DNA from: Bacteroidales bacterium
GTDB taxonomy: Bacteria > Bacteroidota > Bacteroidia > Bacteroidales > ML635J-15
Length of the DNA: 64,000 bases
Reading direction: 5' to 3'
NCBI GenBank assembly: GCA_017620015.1
Contig: JAFZRE010000023.1
Location: 62,001-126,000 of the forward strand
The notes beneath the pieces were generated by a model. The model was not told where the DNA came from and did not search any database. It saw nothing but the letters and a program-made list of their open reading frames with translations. Both the position numbers and the translations under genes were made by a program. Numbering within the stretch: position 1 is the stretch's first letter; each line of letters opens with the position of its first letter. Positions 1 to 6,808 of the stretch are shown one piece after another.

Positions 1-267
1 AAGCTTGAGGAGGACGATGATTACATACAGTTGCAGGATGCTGGTATGATGAGTTCGATGGATTCGATGAGTGTTGGTCTGTCGGAGATTTTTGCCGACT
101 TGTATCAGGAGATGGCCGATCTTGTAGGGGCCTACCGTATTGCAAACGACGATGTTATGCTTGTGGCTCTTGCTTGCTGCCGTAACAATTTTTCCGACTA
201 CTGGGGCGTGAGGTTGCTTGCGTTGTTGAAGGCTCTTCACGAGATAAAGTATCGCAGAGATGACTGA
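1..267 (+). CDS. DUF5063-like protein, 3' end only
   Basis: Frame 1 is open from the window edge to the TGA at 265-267, so the gene begins upstream and only about 88 C-terminal residues are seen. The visible part is acidic at first and then helical, with a run around VLALACCRNNFSDYWGVRLL. I place it in the DUF5063 family from general resemblance and from its position directly before an RNase D-like exonuclease, a pairing I associate with Bacteroidetes. It overlaps the exonuclease start by 8 nt, which suggests translational coupling. No function is known to me. Confidence 0.6.
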   Translation, partial: KLEEDDDYIQLQDAGMMSSMDSMSVGLSEIFADLYQEMADLVGAYRIANDDVMLVALACCRNNFSDYWGVRLLALLKALHEIKYRRDD

Positions 268-859
268 AAATAAATATAGTCCGAATATTACCAACGAAGA
301 ACTGATGGTTTTGCCGCTGTATTCCTACGACGGCGAGGTGGTGTGTGTCGATACTTTGGAAAAGTTTCGTCAGGTGAAAGACGAGCTTTTCCTGGAACCG
401 CTATGGGGCTTCGATACCGAGACTAAGCCTTGCTTCAAGAAGGGTGCGTCGAATAGGAAGAATGTTGCACTTTTGCAATTGAGCAGCAGGGAGAAAACAT
501 ATATTTTTAGGCTTAGCATAATTGGTTTGCCGAAAGAACTCTGCGATTTCCTATCGTCCGACAGGTTTACCAAAATCGGACTTTCGTCCCGCGATGACAT
601 TAAGGGTTTGCAAAAGCTTACACCATTTACACCTGCTGGATTTATTGATTTGCAGAGCATTGCACCCAATTATGGAATAGAGGAGATGAGTTTGCGTAAG
701 ATGGCTGCGATTGTTCTGGGATTCAGAATCTCTAAGGCTCAGCAGCTTAGCAACTGGGAAAGCGAGACGCTTAACGAAAAACAGATTCGCTATGCTGCAA
801 CCGACTCGTGGGTTACGAGACAGATTTATGTAAGGCTGACCAATGGAAACAATTTATAA
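260..859 (+). CDS. 3'-5' exonuclease, RNase D-like (DEDDy)
   Basis: A 199-residue DnaQ-fold exonuclease predicted to trim RNA or DNA 3' ends with two metal ions. The four acidic residues are visible: motif I in WGFDTETKP (D and E), motif II in GLSSRDDIKGL, and motif III in YAATDSWV with the Tyr four residues before the Asp (DEDDy subclass). It is a bare catalytic domain without the HRDC domain of full RNase D. The ATG at 260 overlaps the previous stop. The 3' end overlaps the thioesterase gene by 17 nt, so the first three genes form one transcription unit. Confidence 0.85.
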   Translation: MTENKYSPNITNEELMVLPLYSYDGEVVCVDTLEKFRQVKDELFLEPLWGFDTETKPCFKKGASNRKNVALLQLSSREKTYIFRLSIIGLPKELCDFLSSDRFTKIGLSSRDDIKGLQKLTPFTPAGFIDLQSIAPNYGIEEMSLRKMAAIVLGFRISKAQQLSNWESETLNEKQIRYAATDSWVTRQIYVRLTNGNNL

Positions 860-1253
860 ATATCGTGTGCTTTATGCCGACACCGATGCTATGGGCGTGG
901 TGTACTACGGCAACTATCTACGCATTTACGAGGCTGCTCGCGGTGATTTTCTCCACAAGGTTGGAATGCCGTTCTCGAAGATGGCAAGCGAATTGAACAT
1001 TGTCTGTCCCGTCGCTAATGCCGAAATAAACTATCACAAGCCAGCAGTACTCGACGAGGAAATTACAGTAAAGACAAGTATTGTCTCGCTGCGTGGTGCA
1101 AGGATGGTTTTTGACCAGCGCATTTTCAATGCCAAGGATGAACTTCTCAACGACATAAAGGTTACTGTGGCGTTTGTCGATATGGAAAAGAGAATACCGG
1201 TAAAATATCCCGATGTGTTTGATGGATTGGTAGATTTGAACGAAAACCAATAG
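843..1253 (+). CDS. Acyl-CoA thioesterase, YbgC/4HBT hotdog family
   Basis: A 136-residue single hotdog domain. The N-terminal signature YRVLYADTDAMGVVYYGNYL carries the catalytic Asp of the 4-hydroxybenzoyl-CoA thioesterase family (D in TDAMGVVY), followed by YEAARGDFL on the central helix. YbgC-type enzymes hydrolyse acyl-CoA thioesters in the cytosol. Length is normal for the family. The start ATG at 843 lies inside the end of the exonuclease gene in another frame, as is common in compact operons. The substrate cannot be told from sequence. Confidence 0.85.
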   Translation: METIYKYRVLYADTDAMGVVYYGNYLRIYEAARGDFLHKVGMPFSKMASELNIVCPVANAEINYHKPAVLDEEITVKTSIVSLRGARMVFDQRIFNAKDELLNDIKVTVAFVDMEKRIPVKYPDVFDGLVDLNENQ

Positions 1254-1266
1254 GAAGTTAGCTGCA

Positions 1267-1686
1267 ATGAAGAAGATTTATATAGACGTTGACGGTGTAT
1301 TGCTGACTACAAGTAATATTCGTGCTGCGAAAGGGGCGGTTGATTTGTTGTACTTTGTACTGCAAAACTTTGATTGCTATTGGTTGACAACGCATTGCCA
1401 TGATAACGATACGACTCAGGTCATTAGTTATTTGTCACGATTCTTTTATCCCAGTGTGATTGAAAAGTTTAAGGCCATAAAACCAGTTGTTTGGAATACG
1501 ATGAAGACCGAAGGCATTGATTTCGATTCTGACTTTATTTGGCTTGATGACTATCCGATGCAAGGCGAGAGAAAAGTTCTGGAGCAACATGGCTGTTTGA
1601 AAAATCTGATACAAGTGAACCTGGACAATAATGATGAATTGTTTCAGGTGATTCAAAAATTGAAGGATTTGAACGGATGTTGTTAA
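1267..1686 (+). CDS. HAD-like hydrolase, small
   Basis: A 139-residue protein with the HAD motif I near the N-terminus (YIDVDGVLL, two catalytic Asp), motif II Thr in WLTTHCHD, a Lys around FKAIKP, and a motif IV-like acidic pair in IWLDDYPM. It lacks a large cap domain, so a phosphatase acting on a macromolecule or small metabolite is plausible. It starts 13 nt after the thioesterase and probably belongs to the same operon. Substrate unknown. Confidence 0.65.
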   Translation: MKKIYIDVDGVLLTTSNIRAAKGAVDLLYFVLQNFDCYWLTTHCHDNDTTQVISYLSRFFYPSVIEKFKAIKPVVWNTMKTEGIDFDSDFIWLDDYPMQGERKVLEQHGCLKNLIQVNLDNNDELFQVIQKLKDLNGCC

Positions 1687-1790
1687 GCGGTCGTTTTGCA
1701 ATAAATTTATAATCAGCAACTTATATATTTATTAAACCTTGTTGTTCACAAATAAAGTGGCAGTAGTGGTTCTAGTTGTATATTTTGTGG

Positions 1791-1798
1791 TAATTTTG
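1791..1798 (+). promoter_or_regulatory. Bacteroidetes -7 box (TAATTTTG)
   Basis: TAATTTTG matches the TAnnTTTG -7 consensus of Bacteroidetes sigma-ABfr and lies 28 bp before the ATG of the zeta-like kinase gene. No well-spaced -33 TTTG is obvious. Confidence 0.5.
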
Positions 1799-1826
1799 CA
1801 TCGTCGAAAAAATTGATGATTGAGAA

Positions 1827-2402
1827 ATGAACATGTACGTAATTGCCGGTTGCAATGGAGCGGGTAAGACTACAGCTTCTTATTCCATACTTCCAGAAAT
1901 GCTGGAATGTACGCAGTTCATCAATTCAGACGAGATTGCCAAGGAATTGTCTGCTCAGTCGAGAGGCATAAAGTTCGAGGCTACGCGCATAATGCTTGCC
2001 CGTATGTATGCCCTTATCGAGGAGGGAAGCGATTTCGCTTTTGAGACTACTTTGGCGACAAAGACATTCAAGGCCATAATAAAGAAAGCTAAGGATAAAG
2101 GATACAAGGTAACTCTTGTTTTCTTTTGGCTGGATACTCCCGAACTCGCTTTGCGACGTGTGCAGGAACGTGTGGAACATGGTGGTCACGATGTGCCTAA
2201 GGATGTGGTTTACAGAAGGTATGTGGCCGGAATGCGCTATCTGTCACAGATATACATTCCGATATCCGACTACTGGATGATAATTGACAACTCGAACAAT
2301 CCTTTCAAGCTAATAGCAGATGGCGCCAAGGAGGATGTCTTGAATGTTTATGATGAATGTGTTTTTAATCAAATAATTACAGATGGAAACTTGCGAAATT
2401 AA
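1827..2402 (+). CDS. Zeta-toxin-like P-loop kinase
   Basis: A 191-residue P-loop protein. Walker A is GCNGAGKTT near the N-terminus. FINSDEIAKEL carries the Asp that zeta-type kinases use on their substrate, FAFETTLAT follows, and an Arg-rich segment (ALRRVQERVEHGGHDV) resembles a lid. In characterised zeta toxins this fold phosphorylates UDP-N-acetylglucosamine; chromosomal relatives in Bacteroidetes are usually called zeta toxin family or AAA proteins, and toxicity is often unproven. The 3' end overlaps a small ORF (2383-2556) that could be a partner. No epsilon-type antitoxin is seen upstream. Confidence 0.75.
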   Translation: MNMYVIAGCNGAGKTTASYSILPEMLECTQFINSDEIAKELSAQSRGIKFEATRIMLARMYALIEEGSDFAFETTLATKTFKAIIKKAKDKGYKVTLVFFWLDTPELALRRVQERVEHGGHDVPKDVVYRRYVAGMRYLSQIYIPISDYWMIIDNSNNPFKLIADGAKEDVLNVYDECVFNQIITDGNLRN

Positions 2403-2556
2403 AGAACTACGTAAGAAAATTCTTAATGGATTGAATCTTTCTTATCGAAAATTATTGGAGGCTAGAAAACAGCAGAACGAAACATTAGTTGTTTCGGAAG
2501 GTGGTAAAGTTGTATTGCTTGAAGCAAAAAAGGTTAGATTAAAAGTTTTTAAATAG
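2383..2556 (+). CDS. Small basic protein overlapping zeta-like kinase
   Basis: ATG at 2383 to TAG at 2554 gives 57 residues beginning METCEIKELRKKI and ending in a Lys-rich tail. It overlaps the kinase gene by 20 nt and ends three bases before the transketolase ATG. The overlap pattern is typical of translationally coupled partners, so an antitoxin or accessory role for the kinase is possible, but there is no recognisable domain. I do not recognise the family. Confidence 0.5.
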   Translation: METCEIKELRKKILNGLNLSYRKLLEARKQQNETLVVSEGGKVVLLEAKKVRLKVFK

Positions 2557-2559
2557 GAT

Positions 2560-3408
2560 ATGGATAAAGTTGCCGAATTACAGACAATTGCTACGCAGGT
2601 AAGACGCGACCTGCTGAGAATGATTCATGCAAAAAAATCAGGGCATCCGGGCGGTTCGCTTGGCGTTACCGACTTGATGGTTACATTGTACTTCGATGTG
2701 ATGGAACACGATCCCAAGATTTTTGACATCAACGGAAAAGGTCAGGACTTGTTTTTCCTGTCGAATGGTCACACATCGGCTGCATGGTACAGCGTTCTTG
2801 CTCGTGCCGGATATTTCCCAGTAGAGGAACTCAAGACTTTTCGTGCAATAAATTCGCGTTTGCAGGGACACCCGACTACTGCCGAAGGTTTGCCAGGAAT
2901 CCGCATTGCTTCGGGTTCGCTCGGACAGGGCTTGTCGGCTGCTTGCGGTGCTGCATTGGCAAAGAAACTTAATGCCGACAATCATACGGTATTTTGTCTG
3001 ATGGGTGACGGTGAAATAGAGGAAGGCCAGGTTTGGGAGGCTGCTATGTTTGCAAATGCCCGCGAAATCGACAACCTTATCGCTTTTGTCGACCTCAACC
3101 GCAAGCAGATTGACGGTACTACCGAAGATGTCATGAAACTTGGCGATGTTAAGGCTAAGTGGGAAGCATTTGGCTGGTATGTGCTCGAATGCAACGGCAA
3201 CGATATTGCCGACCTGCGCAAGACCATCGCCGATGCTAAAGGCCACCTTGGTAACAAGAAACCGGTCGTTGTGCTGATGAAAACCGAAATGGGTATGGGT
3301 GTCGATTTCATGATGGGTACCCACAAGTGGCACGGCACACCTCCAAACGACGAGCAGCTTGCTGCAGCCTTGGCTCAGTTGCCCGAAACTCCACTAGGCG
3401 ATTATTAA
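2560..3408 (+). CDS. Transketolase, N-terminal (TPP-binding) subunit
   Basis: 282 residues corresponding to the pyrophosphate-binding half of transketolase, which moves two-carbon ketol units between sugar phosphates. The TPP/Mg motif is visible as GDGEIEEGQVWEAAMFAN with a downstream FVDLNRKQIDG, and FLSNGHTSAAWY and SGSLGQGL are typical N-half motifs. In split transketolases the C-terminal subunit gene normally follows, but here a terminator follows and no C-terminal half exists anywhere in the window. The enzyme is probably paired with a gene elsewhere. The start ATG lies 3 nt after the small ORF. Confidence 0.9.
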   Translation: MDKVAELQTIATQVRRDLLRMIHAKKSGHPGGSLGVTDLMVTLYFDVMEHDPKIFDINGKGQDLFFLSNGHTSAAWYSVLARAGYFPVEELKTFRAINSRLQGHPTTAEGLPGIRIASGSLGQGLSAACGAALAKKLNADNHTVFCLMGDGEIEEGQVWEAAMFANAREIDNLIAFVDLNRKQIDGTTEDVMKLGDVKAKWEAFGWYVLECNGNDIADLRKTIADAKGHLGNKKPVVVLMKTEMGMGVDFMMGTHKWHGTPPNDEQLAAALAQLPETPLGDY

Positions 3409-3433
3409 AATTGAATTTGCGAGATTTTCACTA

Positions 3434-3463
3434 ACGGCGTTCCATTTGGGAGGCCGTTTTTTT
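3434..3463 (+). terminator. Rho-independent terminator after transketolase subunit
   Basis: Stem ACGGC..TTCC with loop ATTT and returning GGGA..GCCGT, then a run of T. It is nearly identical, including about 25 bp upstream (attgaa.ttgcgag), to the terminator at 4330-4359, so the two form a direct repeat around the HepT/MntA genes. Confidence 0.8.
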
Positions 3464-3527
3464 GTAAGTGGCAATCAATTTTTATGCTGAATTTTTGAAT
3501 TTGTTTATATGAATTAAGCATTTTTAT

Positions 3528-3535
3528 TAGTTTTG
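3528..3535 (+). promoter_or_regulatory. -7 box for hepT/mntA (TAGTTTTG)
   Basis: TAGTTTTG fits TAnnTTTG and lies 22 bp before the hepT ATG. A TTTG at 3500-3503 is a possible but widely spaced -33 box. Confidence 0.45.
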
Positions 3536-3557
3536 CAGAAAATAAATTCAGTTTAAG

Positions 3558-3980
3558 ATGGAACAGGAACAGGATATAAGATGGCTACAACGCTACGCAA
3601 ACTATCATAAGGCTTGCCAGAGGCTTGTCTCAGTGACAGAAAGCGGTATAAGAGTTGAAGATTTGTCGGAGTTGGAGCAAGAGGGAATAGTGCAACGATT
3701 TGAATACACCTTTGAACTTTCATGGAAAGTAATGCAGGATTTCTTGGTATATAAGGGTTATGAGTTTATGACTGGTCCCAACGGCACAATGAAGATGGCT
3801 TTTGAAGACGGTCTTATTTCCGACCATGATGGATGGCGGCAGATGGCTAAGTCGCGCAATACTTTAAGTCATGTATATGACGAGGGCGAGGCTGAAATTA
3901 TTGTCAGGTTAATTTTTAGCAAATATGTCCATCTGTTGAAAGCATTGGATGAAAAATTAGCACAATTTTCACAAGAATAA
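3558..3980 (+). CDS. hepT: HepT-like HEPN toxin (HI0074 family)
   Basis: A 140-residue all-helical protein of the nucleotidyltransferase substrate-binding (HI0074) family. The HEPN RNase signature RX4HXY is intact in RNTLSHVY near residue 110. In characterised HepT/MntA pairs the Arg and His make up the RNase active site and the Tyr is AMPylated by MntA to silence it. The mntA gene follows after 12 nt in the same direction. The pair is bracketed by duplicated terminator sequences, which hints that it arrived as a cassette. Confidence 0.8.
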   Translation: MEQEQDIRWLQRYANYHKACQRLVSVTESGIRVEDLSELEQEGIVQRFEYTFELSWKVMQDFLVYKGYEFMTGPNGTMKMAFEDGLISDHDGWRQMAKSRNTLSHVYDEGEAEIIVRLIFSKYVHLLKALDEKLAQFSQE

Positions 3981-3992
3981 ATACTAAAAGCT

Positions 3993-4298
3993 ATGAAATT
4001 CGGCTTGAGCGATAGTGTAATAGTGGAGTTGCAGGATGTATTCCGCCGTCATAAGAATATCAGCAAAGTTCTGATTTTTGGTTCAAGGGCGAAAGGAAAT
4101 TATCGTGAAGGTTCCGACATAGACCTTGTGGCTATAGGTAACAATTTGGATTATAATCAGATAATAAAAATTCTAACCGAGATAGATGACTTGGAGTTGC
4201 TATATTCTGTTGACTTGCTTGACTATAGTAAAATTATTGGCACACCTATTGGTGACCACATAAATCGCGTAGGACAAGTGTTTTATCAGTTGGCTTGA
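3993..4298 (+). CDS. mntA: MntA-like minimal nucleotidyltransferase antitoxin
   Basis: A 101-residue minimal nucleotidyltransferase. The GSX10DXD signature is exact: GSRAKGNYREGSDID, with a third acidic residue expected in the VDLLDYSK segment. In known type VII systems this enzyme transfers AMP to the Tyr of the HepT RX4HXY motif. Size and order (toxin first, antitoxin second) match the characterised pairs. It is followed at once by a strong terminator, so the pair is a self-contained two-gene unit. Confidence 0.8.
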   Translation: MKFGLSDSVIVELQDVFRRHKNISKVLIFGSRAKGNYREGSDIDLVAIGNNLDYNQIIKILTEIDDLELLYSVDLLDYSKIIGTPIGDHINRVGQVFYQLA

Positions 4299-4329
4299 TA
4301 ATTAATTGAAATTGCGAGTTTTTTATATG

Positions 4330-4359
4330 ACGGCGTTCCTTTGGGATGCCGTTTTTTTT
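4330..4359 (+). terminator. Rho-independent terminator after mntA
   Basis: Stem ACGGC..TTCC, loop TTT, GGGA..GCCGT, then eight T. It is a second copy of the 3434-3463 terminator. Confidence 0.8.
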
Positions 4360-4399
4360 GTAAATTGATTTTTTTTGCCATTTTCATTCTATTTTCCTA

Positions 4400-4666
4400 T
4401 CTTCGCGACGAATTTGAGATTCGTCTAAAATGTACCATAAACAGGTAAGAGATATTGATGCCAATGTTGCAGGAATTGATAGTTTTGATTCTTGTAACTC
4501 GTTGAGTATCAATCAAATCCCCCCCCTGTACAATCTTAATTTTCGGGCGTTTGCCATTTGTGGCATATACCGCAGCGGTCTTTTTGTATCTGTTGCGGAA
4601 TCTTTTTGTTGCCCTCAGGTTAGTATTTGTTAATTTTATTAAGTATAATTTTAAATTTTTTTCACA
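4400..4666 (+). promoter_or_regulatory. Long leader of the DGR target gene
   Basis: The gap before the DGR target holds no convincing gene. A near-consensus -7 element (TATCTTCG) sits at about 4399-4406. Just after it is a perfect hairpin, GACGAAT-ttgag-ATTCGTC at 4407-4425. Another small hairpin, TGCCA-tttg-TGGCA, lies near 4553-4566. If transcription begins near 4410 the leader is roughly 250 nt, unusually long for this genome, which allows attenuation or RNA-level control. This is inference from sequence only. Confidence 0.35.
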
Positions 4667-5827
4667 ATGAAAAGAAGTATATTCTTATTGTTGGCAATCA
4701 TTTCCGTAGCGGGGATGATTGCAATTAGCGGATGCAAGAAGAAGGAGACCTACACGGTAACTTTCAATCCAAACGGTGGAACTGGAACAATGGAAGCACA
4801 GACTTTCACCGAGGGCGAGTCGCAAGCACTTTCACGCAATGCGTTTACTTACGACGGCTACACATTTAGCGGTTGGAATACTGTGCAGGGTGGTAGCGGA
4901 GCATCTTACACCGATGGACAAACCATAACCGCCACCGCCGATATGACCTTGTATGCGCAGTGGACAAGCAACGGCACAAATCCGGCGCCCGGACCAACGC
5001 CAAGCAACACCGTAACGGTAACTTTTGATGCAAATGGAGGTACAGGCGAAATGGCACCGCAGACATTTGTTATAGGTACGGCACAGGCTTTGACTGCAAA
5101 TGCCTTTACAAAAGGCAACTATCCGTTTAATGGTTGGAATACAGCAGCAAATGGTAGTGGAACCGGCTATGTCAATATGCAGGAAATAACCATTTCGGCA
5201 AATATAACTTTGTATGCACAGTGGAGTACACACGAGTTTGTTGACCTTGGATTGCCATCGGGCACAAAGTGGGCGACCAGCAATGTTGGTTCCGACACAC
5301 CAGAAGGCTACGGCGACTACTTTGCTTGGGGCGAAACCACACCAAAGGAAACCTACAATTGGAGTACCTATAGATATTGTAACGGTGATTATAATAAACT
5401 TACCAAGTATTGCAACAATGCCGAATATGGCAACGATGGTTTTACTGATGCTTTGACAACCCTTGAGGCAAGTGACGATGCCGCAACCGCCAACTGGGGT
5501 GCAGGTTGGCGTATGCCGACAAGGGAAGAGTTCTATGAACTGATAAACAACTGCACCATTACTTGGACAACCCAAAACGGAGTAAACGGACGCCTGTTTA
5601 CCGGACCTAACGGCAACTCAATTTTCCTGCCCGCTGCTGGCGGCCGCAGCGGCAGTAGTCTCTACGGTGTCGGTTCCGGCGGCTACTACTGGTCGAGTTC
5701 GCTCGACACGGACGACCCGGACTACGCGTGGAACCTCGTCTTCAATTCGGGCGGTTACGGCATGTACAGCTACGACCGCTACTATGGACTATCTGTGCGT
5801 CCTGTTTGCGTGTCCGCCCAGAACTAA
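4667..5827 (+). CDS. DGR target: InlB-repeat lipoprotein with FISUMP/C-type-lectin-like variable domain
   Basis: 386 residues. A lipoprotein signal peptide ends in AISGC (Cys 23), so the protein is probably membrane-anchored and surface-exposed. Two InlB B/Listeria-Bacteroides repeats follow (about residues 28-100 and 115-185, each ending near ITLYAQW). Next comes a FISUMP-type domain (starting FVDLGLPSGTKWATSNVG; WGAGWRMPTREEFYELI; ending SVRPVCVSAQN). The last 67 residues, about 319-385, are encoded by the DGR variable repeat. DGR targets commonly place the variable residues on a C-type-lectin-like fold used for ligand binding, and this layout fits that: anchor, spacer repeats, diversified tip. 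Ligand unknown. Confidence 0.9.
   Translation: MKRSIFLLLAIISVAGMIAISGCKKKETYTVTFNPNGGTGTMEAQTFTEGESQALSRNAFTYDGYTFSGWNTVQGGSGASYTDGQTITATADMTLYAQWTSNGTNPAPGPTPSNTVTVTFDANGGTGEMAPQTFVIGTAQALTANAFTKGNYPFNGWNTAANGSGTGYVNMQEITISANITLYAQWSTHEFVDLGLPSGTKWATSNVGSDTPEGYGDYFAWGETTPKETYNWSTYRYCNGDYNKLTKYCNNAEYGNDGFTDALTTLEASDDAATANWGAGWRMPTREEFYELINNCTITWTTQNGVNGRLFTGPNGNSIFLPAAGGRSGSSLYGVGSGGYYWSSSLDTDDPDYAWNLVFNSGGYGMYSYDRYYGLSVRPVCVSAQN
5621..5821 (+). repeat. DGR variable repeat (VR)
   Basis: 201 bp at the 3' end of the target gene, aligning without gaps to TR at 6929-7129 (constant offset 1308). I count 28 mismatches. All 28 fall on A in the TR: 20 read G and 8 read T in the VR. Non-A positions are identical throughout, and roughly half of the TR adenines are changed. 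The last 30 bp or so, to GTCCGCCCAG, are identical and would act as the initiation-of-mutagenic-homology end. VR stops 1 codon before the stop codon. Confidence 0.97.
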
Positions 5828-5865
5828 ACCATTGTCAGGCAGGAGAAGCGAGAATGGCAAGACTG

Positions 5866-5957
5866 GCATAATCGGCGGTGGGGCAGGCGGTAGCGCGTGG
5901 CGCACACGGAGTGTGCCACCCAGCCACGAGCGGACGGCTGTTGCACCGCCGATTGGC
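5866..5957 (+). other. Hairpin region just downstream of VR
   Basis: An 11-bp inverted repeat (AATCGGCGGTG at 5870-5880, CACCGCCGATT at 5944-5954) encloses a second hairpin at 5897-5919 (GTGGC-gc-ACAC, loop gga, GTGTGCCAC, with a 2-nt bulge). In the Bordetella phage DGR a GC-rich hairpin just 3' of VR stimulates retrohoming. This one begins about 45 bp after VR and could play the same part. Confidence 0.6.
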
Positions 5958-5990
5958 ATTTTGTTTTTTGGGGAAGAAAGCGGAATAATT

Positions 5991-6012
5991 ACCGCCTTAG
6001 GCGGTTTTTTTT
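5991..6012 (+). terminator. Rho-independent terminator after DGR target
   Basis: Stem ACCGCC/GGCGGT with a TTA loop and eight T. It ends the target-gene transcript before the accessory gene. Confidence 0.85.
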
Positions 6013-6034
6013 GAAAAATATTTGAATATTTTCT

Positions 6035-6571
6035 ATGCCAAAACTAACAGAAATATTGCAAAAGGAGAGGGAGCGGGCTACAATTGAGCAATGCGCTGTG
6101 ATTCACCTGTTTCAAGAGGGTACATTTTACCGCGCCTACGAGTGGAGCGCATGGCTGTGCCACCGCTATGTTAAGGATTTCAAGCCCACGCACCGTCTGT
6201 TGAAAGATAGCGACGACAGCATTGTGTTTGTCGGTTTTCCGCTCACAAGCCTCGAGCGCTATACTCCCGAAGGTGCGAGTGTGGCTGTCGCTGGCGAAAA
6301 GAGCGTTGATATGGTACTTTCGGGCGGTGTGTTTACACCCGATGCCGATGCAGAATCGCTTGGCGAGGAGTTTGAAGCGTGGAAGCAGAGCGTTCCAATG
6401 ACCGAGGCGTCGAAGAAACGCATTGCCGAGGAGCAGGGCAAGGTCGAGCGTCAGCCTCGCCTCACCGATGTTATGCACCGCATACTGGCATATCCAATCG
6501 AACAGCGTTCCCCGATGGACTGTATGGCGTTCCTCGCCGAGATAAAGCAGCAGATTTCGGAAATAATATGA
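6035..6571 (+). CDS. DGR accessory protein, MutS-domain-I-like
   Basis: 178 residues between VR and TR. The N-terminal half resembles the mismatch-recognition domain I of MutS: IHLFQEGTFYRAYEWSAWLC corresponds to the MutS segment ending in GDFYELF..DA, and VFVGFPLTSLERYTPEG corresponds to the later VGVPYHAVDSY-type strand and helix. In place of the MutS Phe-X-Glu wedge the sequence reads F-Y-R, so the base-specific Glu is missing. The C-terminal part is helical. MutS-like accessory genes are reported as an alternative to avd in some DGRs. A role in handling the RNA template or RT is inferred from position. Confidence 0.7.
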   Translation: MPKLTEILQKERERATIEQCAVIHLFQEGTFYRAYEWSAWLCHRYVKDFKPTHRLLKDSDDSIVFVGFPLTSLERYTPEGASVAVAGEKSVDMVLSGGVFTPDADAESLGEEFEAWKQSVPMTEASKKRIAEEQGKVERQPRLTDVMHRILAYPIEQRSPMDCMAFLAEIKQQISEII

Positions 6572-6584
6572 GTATAATTAATAA

Positions 6585-6805
6585 TGGACAATTGACAATG
6601 TACAATTGATGAAAATGCCCCTTCGATAGGCTCAGGGAGCGGAAAACCCAGAAACATGAAACATAGAAACTTAGAAACTCAGAACGGCGCAGCCCTCAAC
6701 GAAGTTAAACAGCGAAGCGAGAAACATAGAAACCCAGAAACGCGAAGCTTATAAACAGCGCAGCGTAGAAACGGCGTAAGCCATATAAACAATTTAAACC
6801 CTCTG
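6585..6805 (+). repeat. GAAAC-type interspersed repeats upstream of TR
   Basis: No gene is seen here. First come short ATTGACAAT-like repeats and an inverted copy of the CCTTCGA.AGGCTCAGGG element (6618-6641). Then comes an A-rich stretch of GAAACATAGAAAC-type units punctuated by small hairpins of the form GGCGnnAGCC (for example ggcgtaagcc near 6774). The same family recurs at 46963-47135. Because the stretch lies between the accessory gene and TR it may be part of the DGR template transcript. Confidence 0.6.
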
Positions 6806-6808
6806 ACA

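Noticed and set aside
4430..4633. 67-codon ORF in the leader of the DGR target
   Set aside because: Cys-rich, no domain, overlaps hairpins, and precedes the lipoprotein without coupling. I treat the interval as leader RNA.
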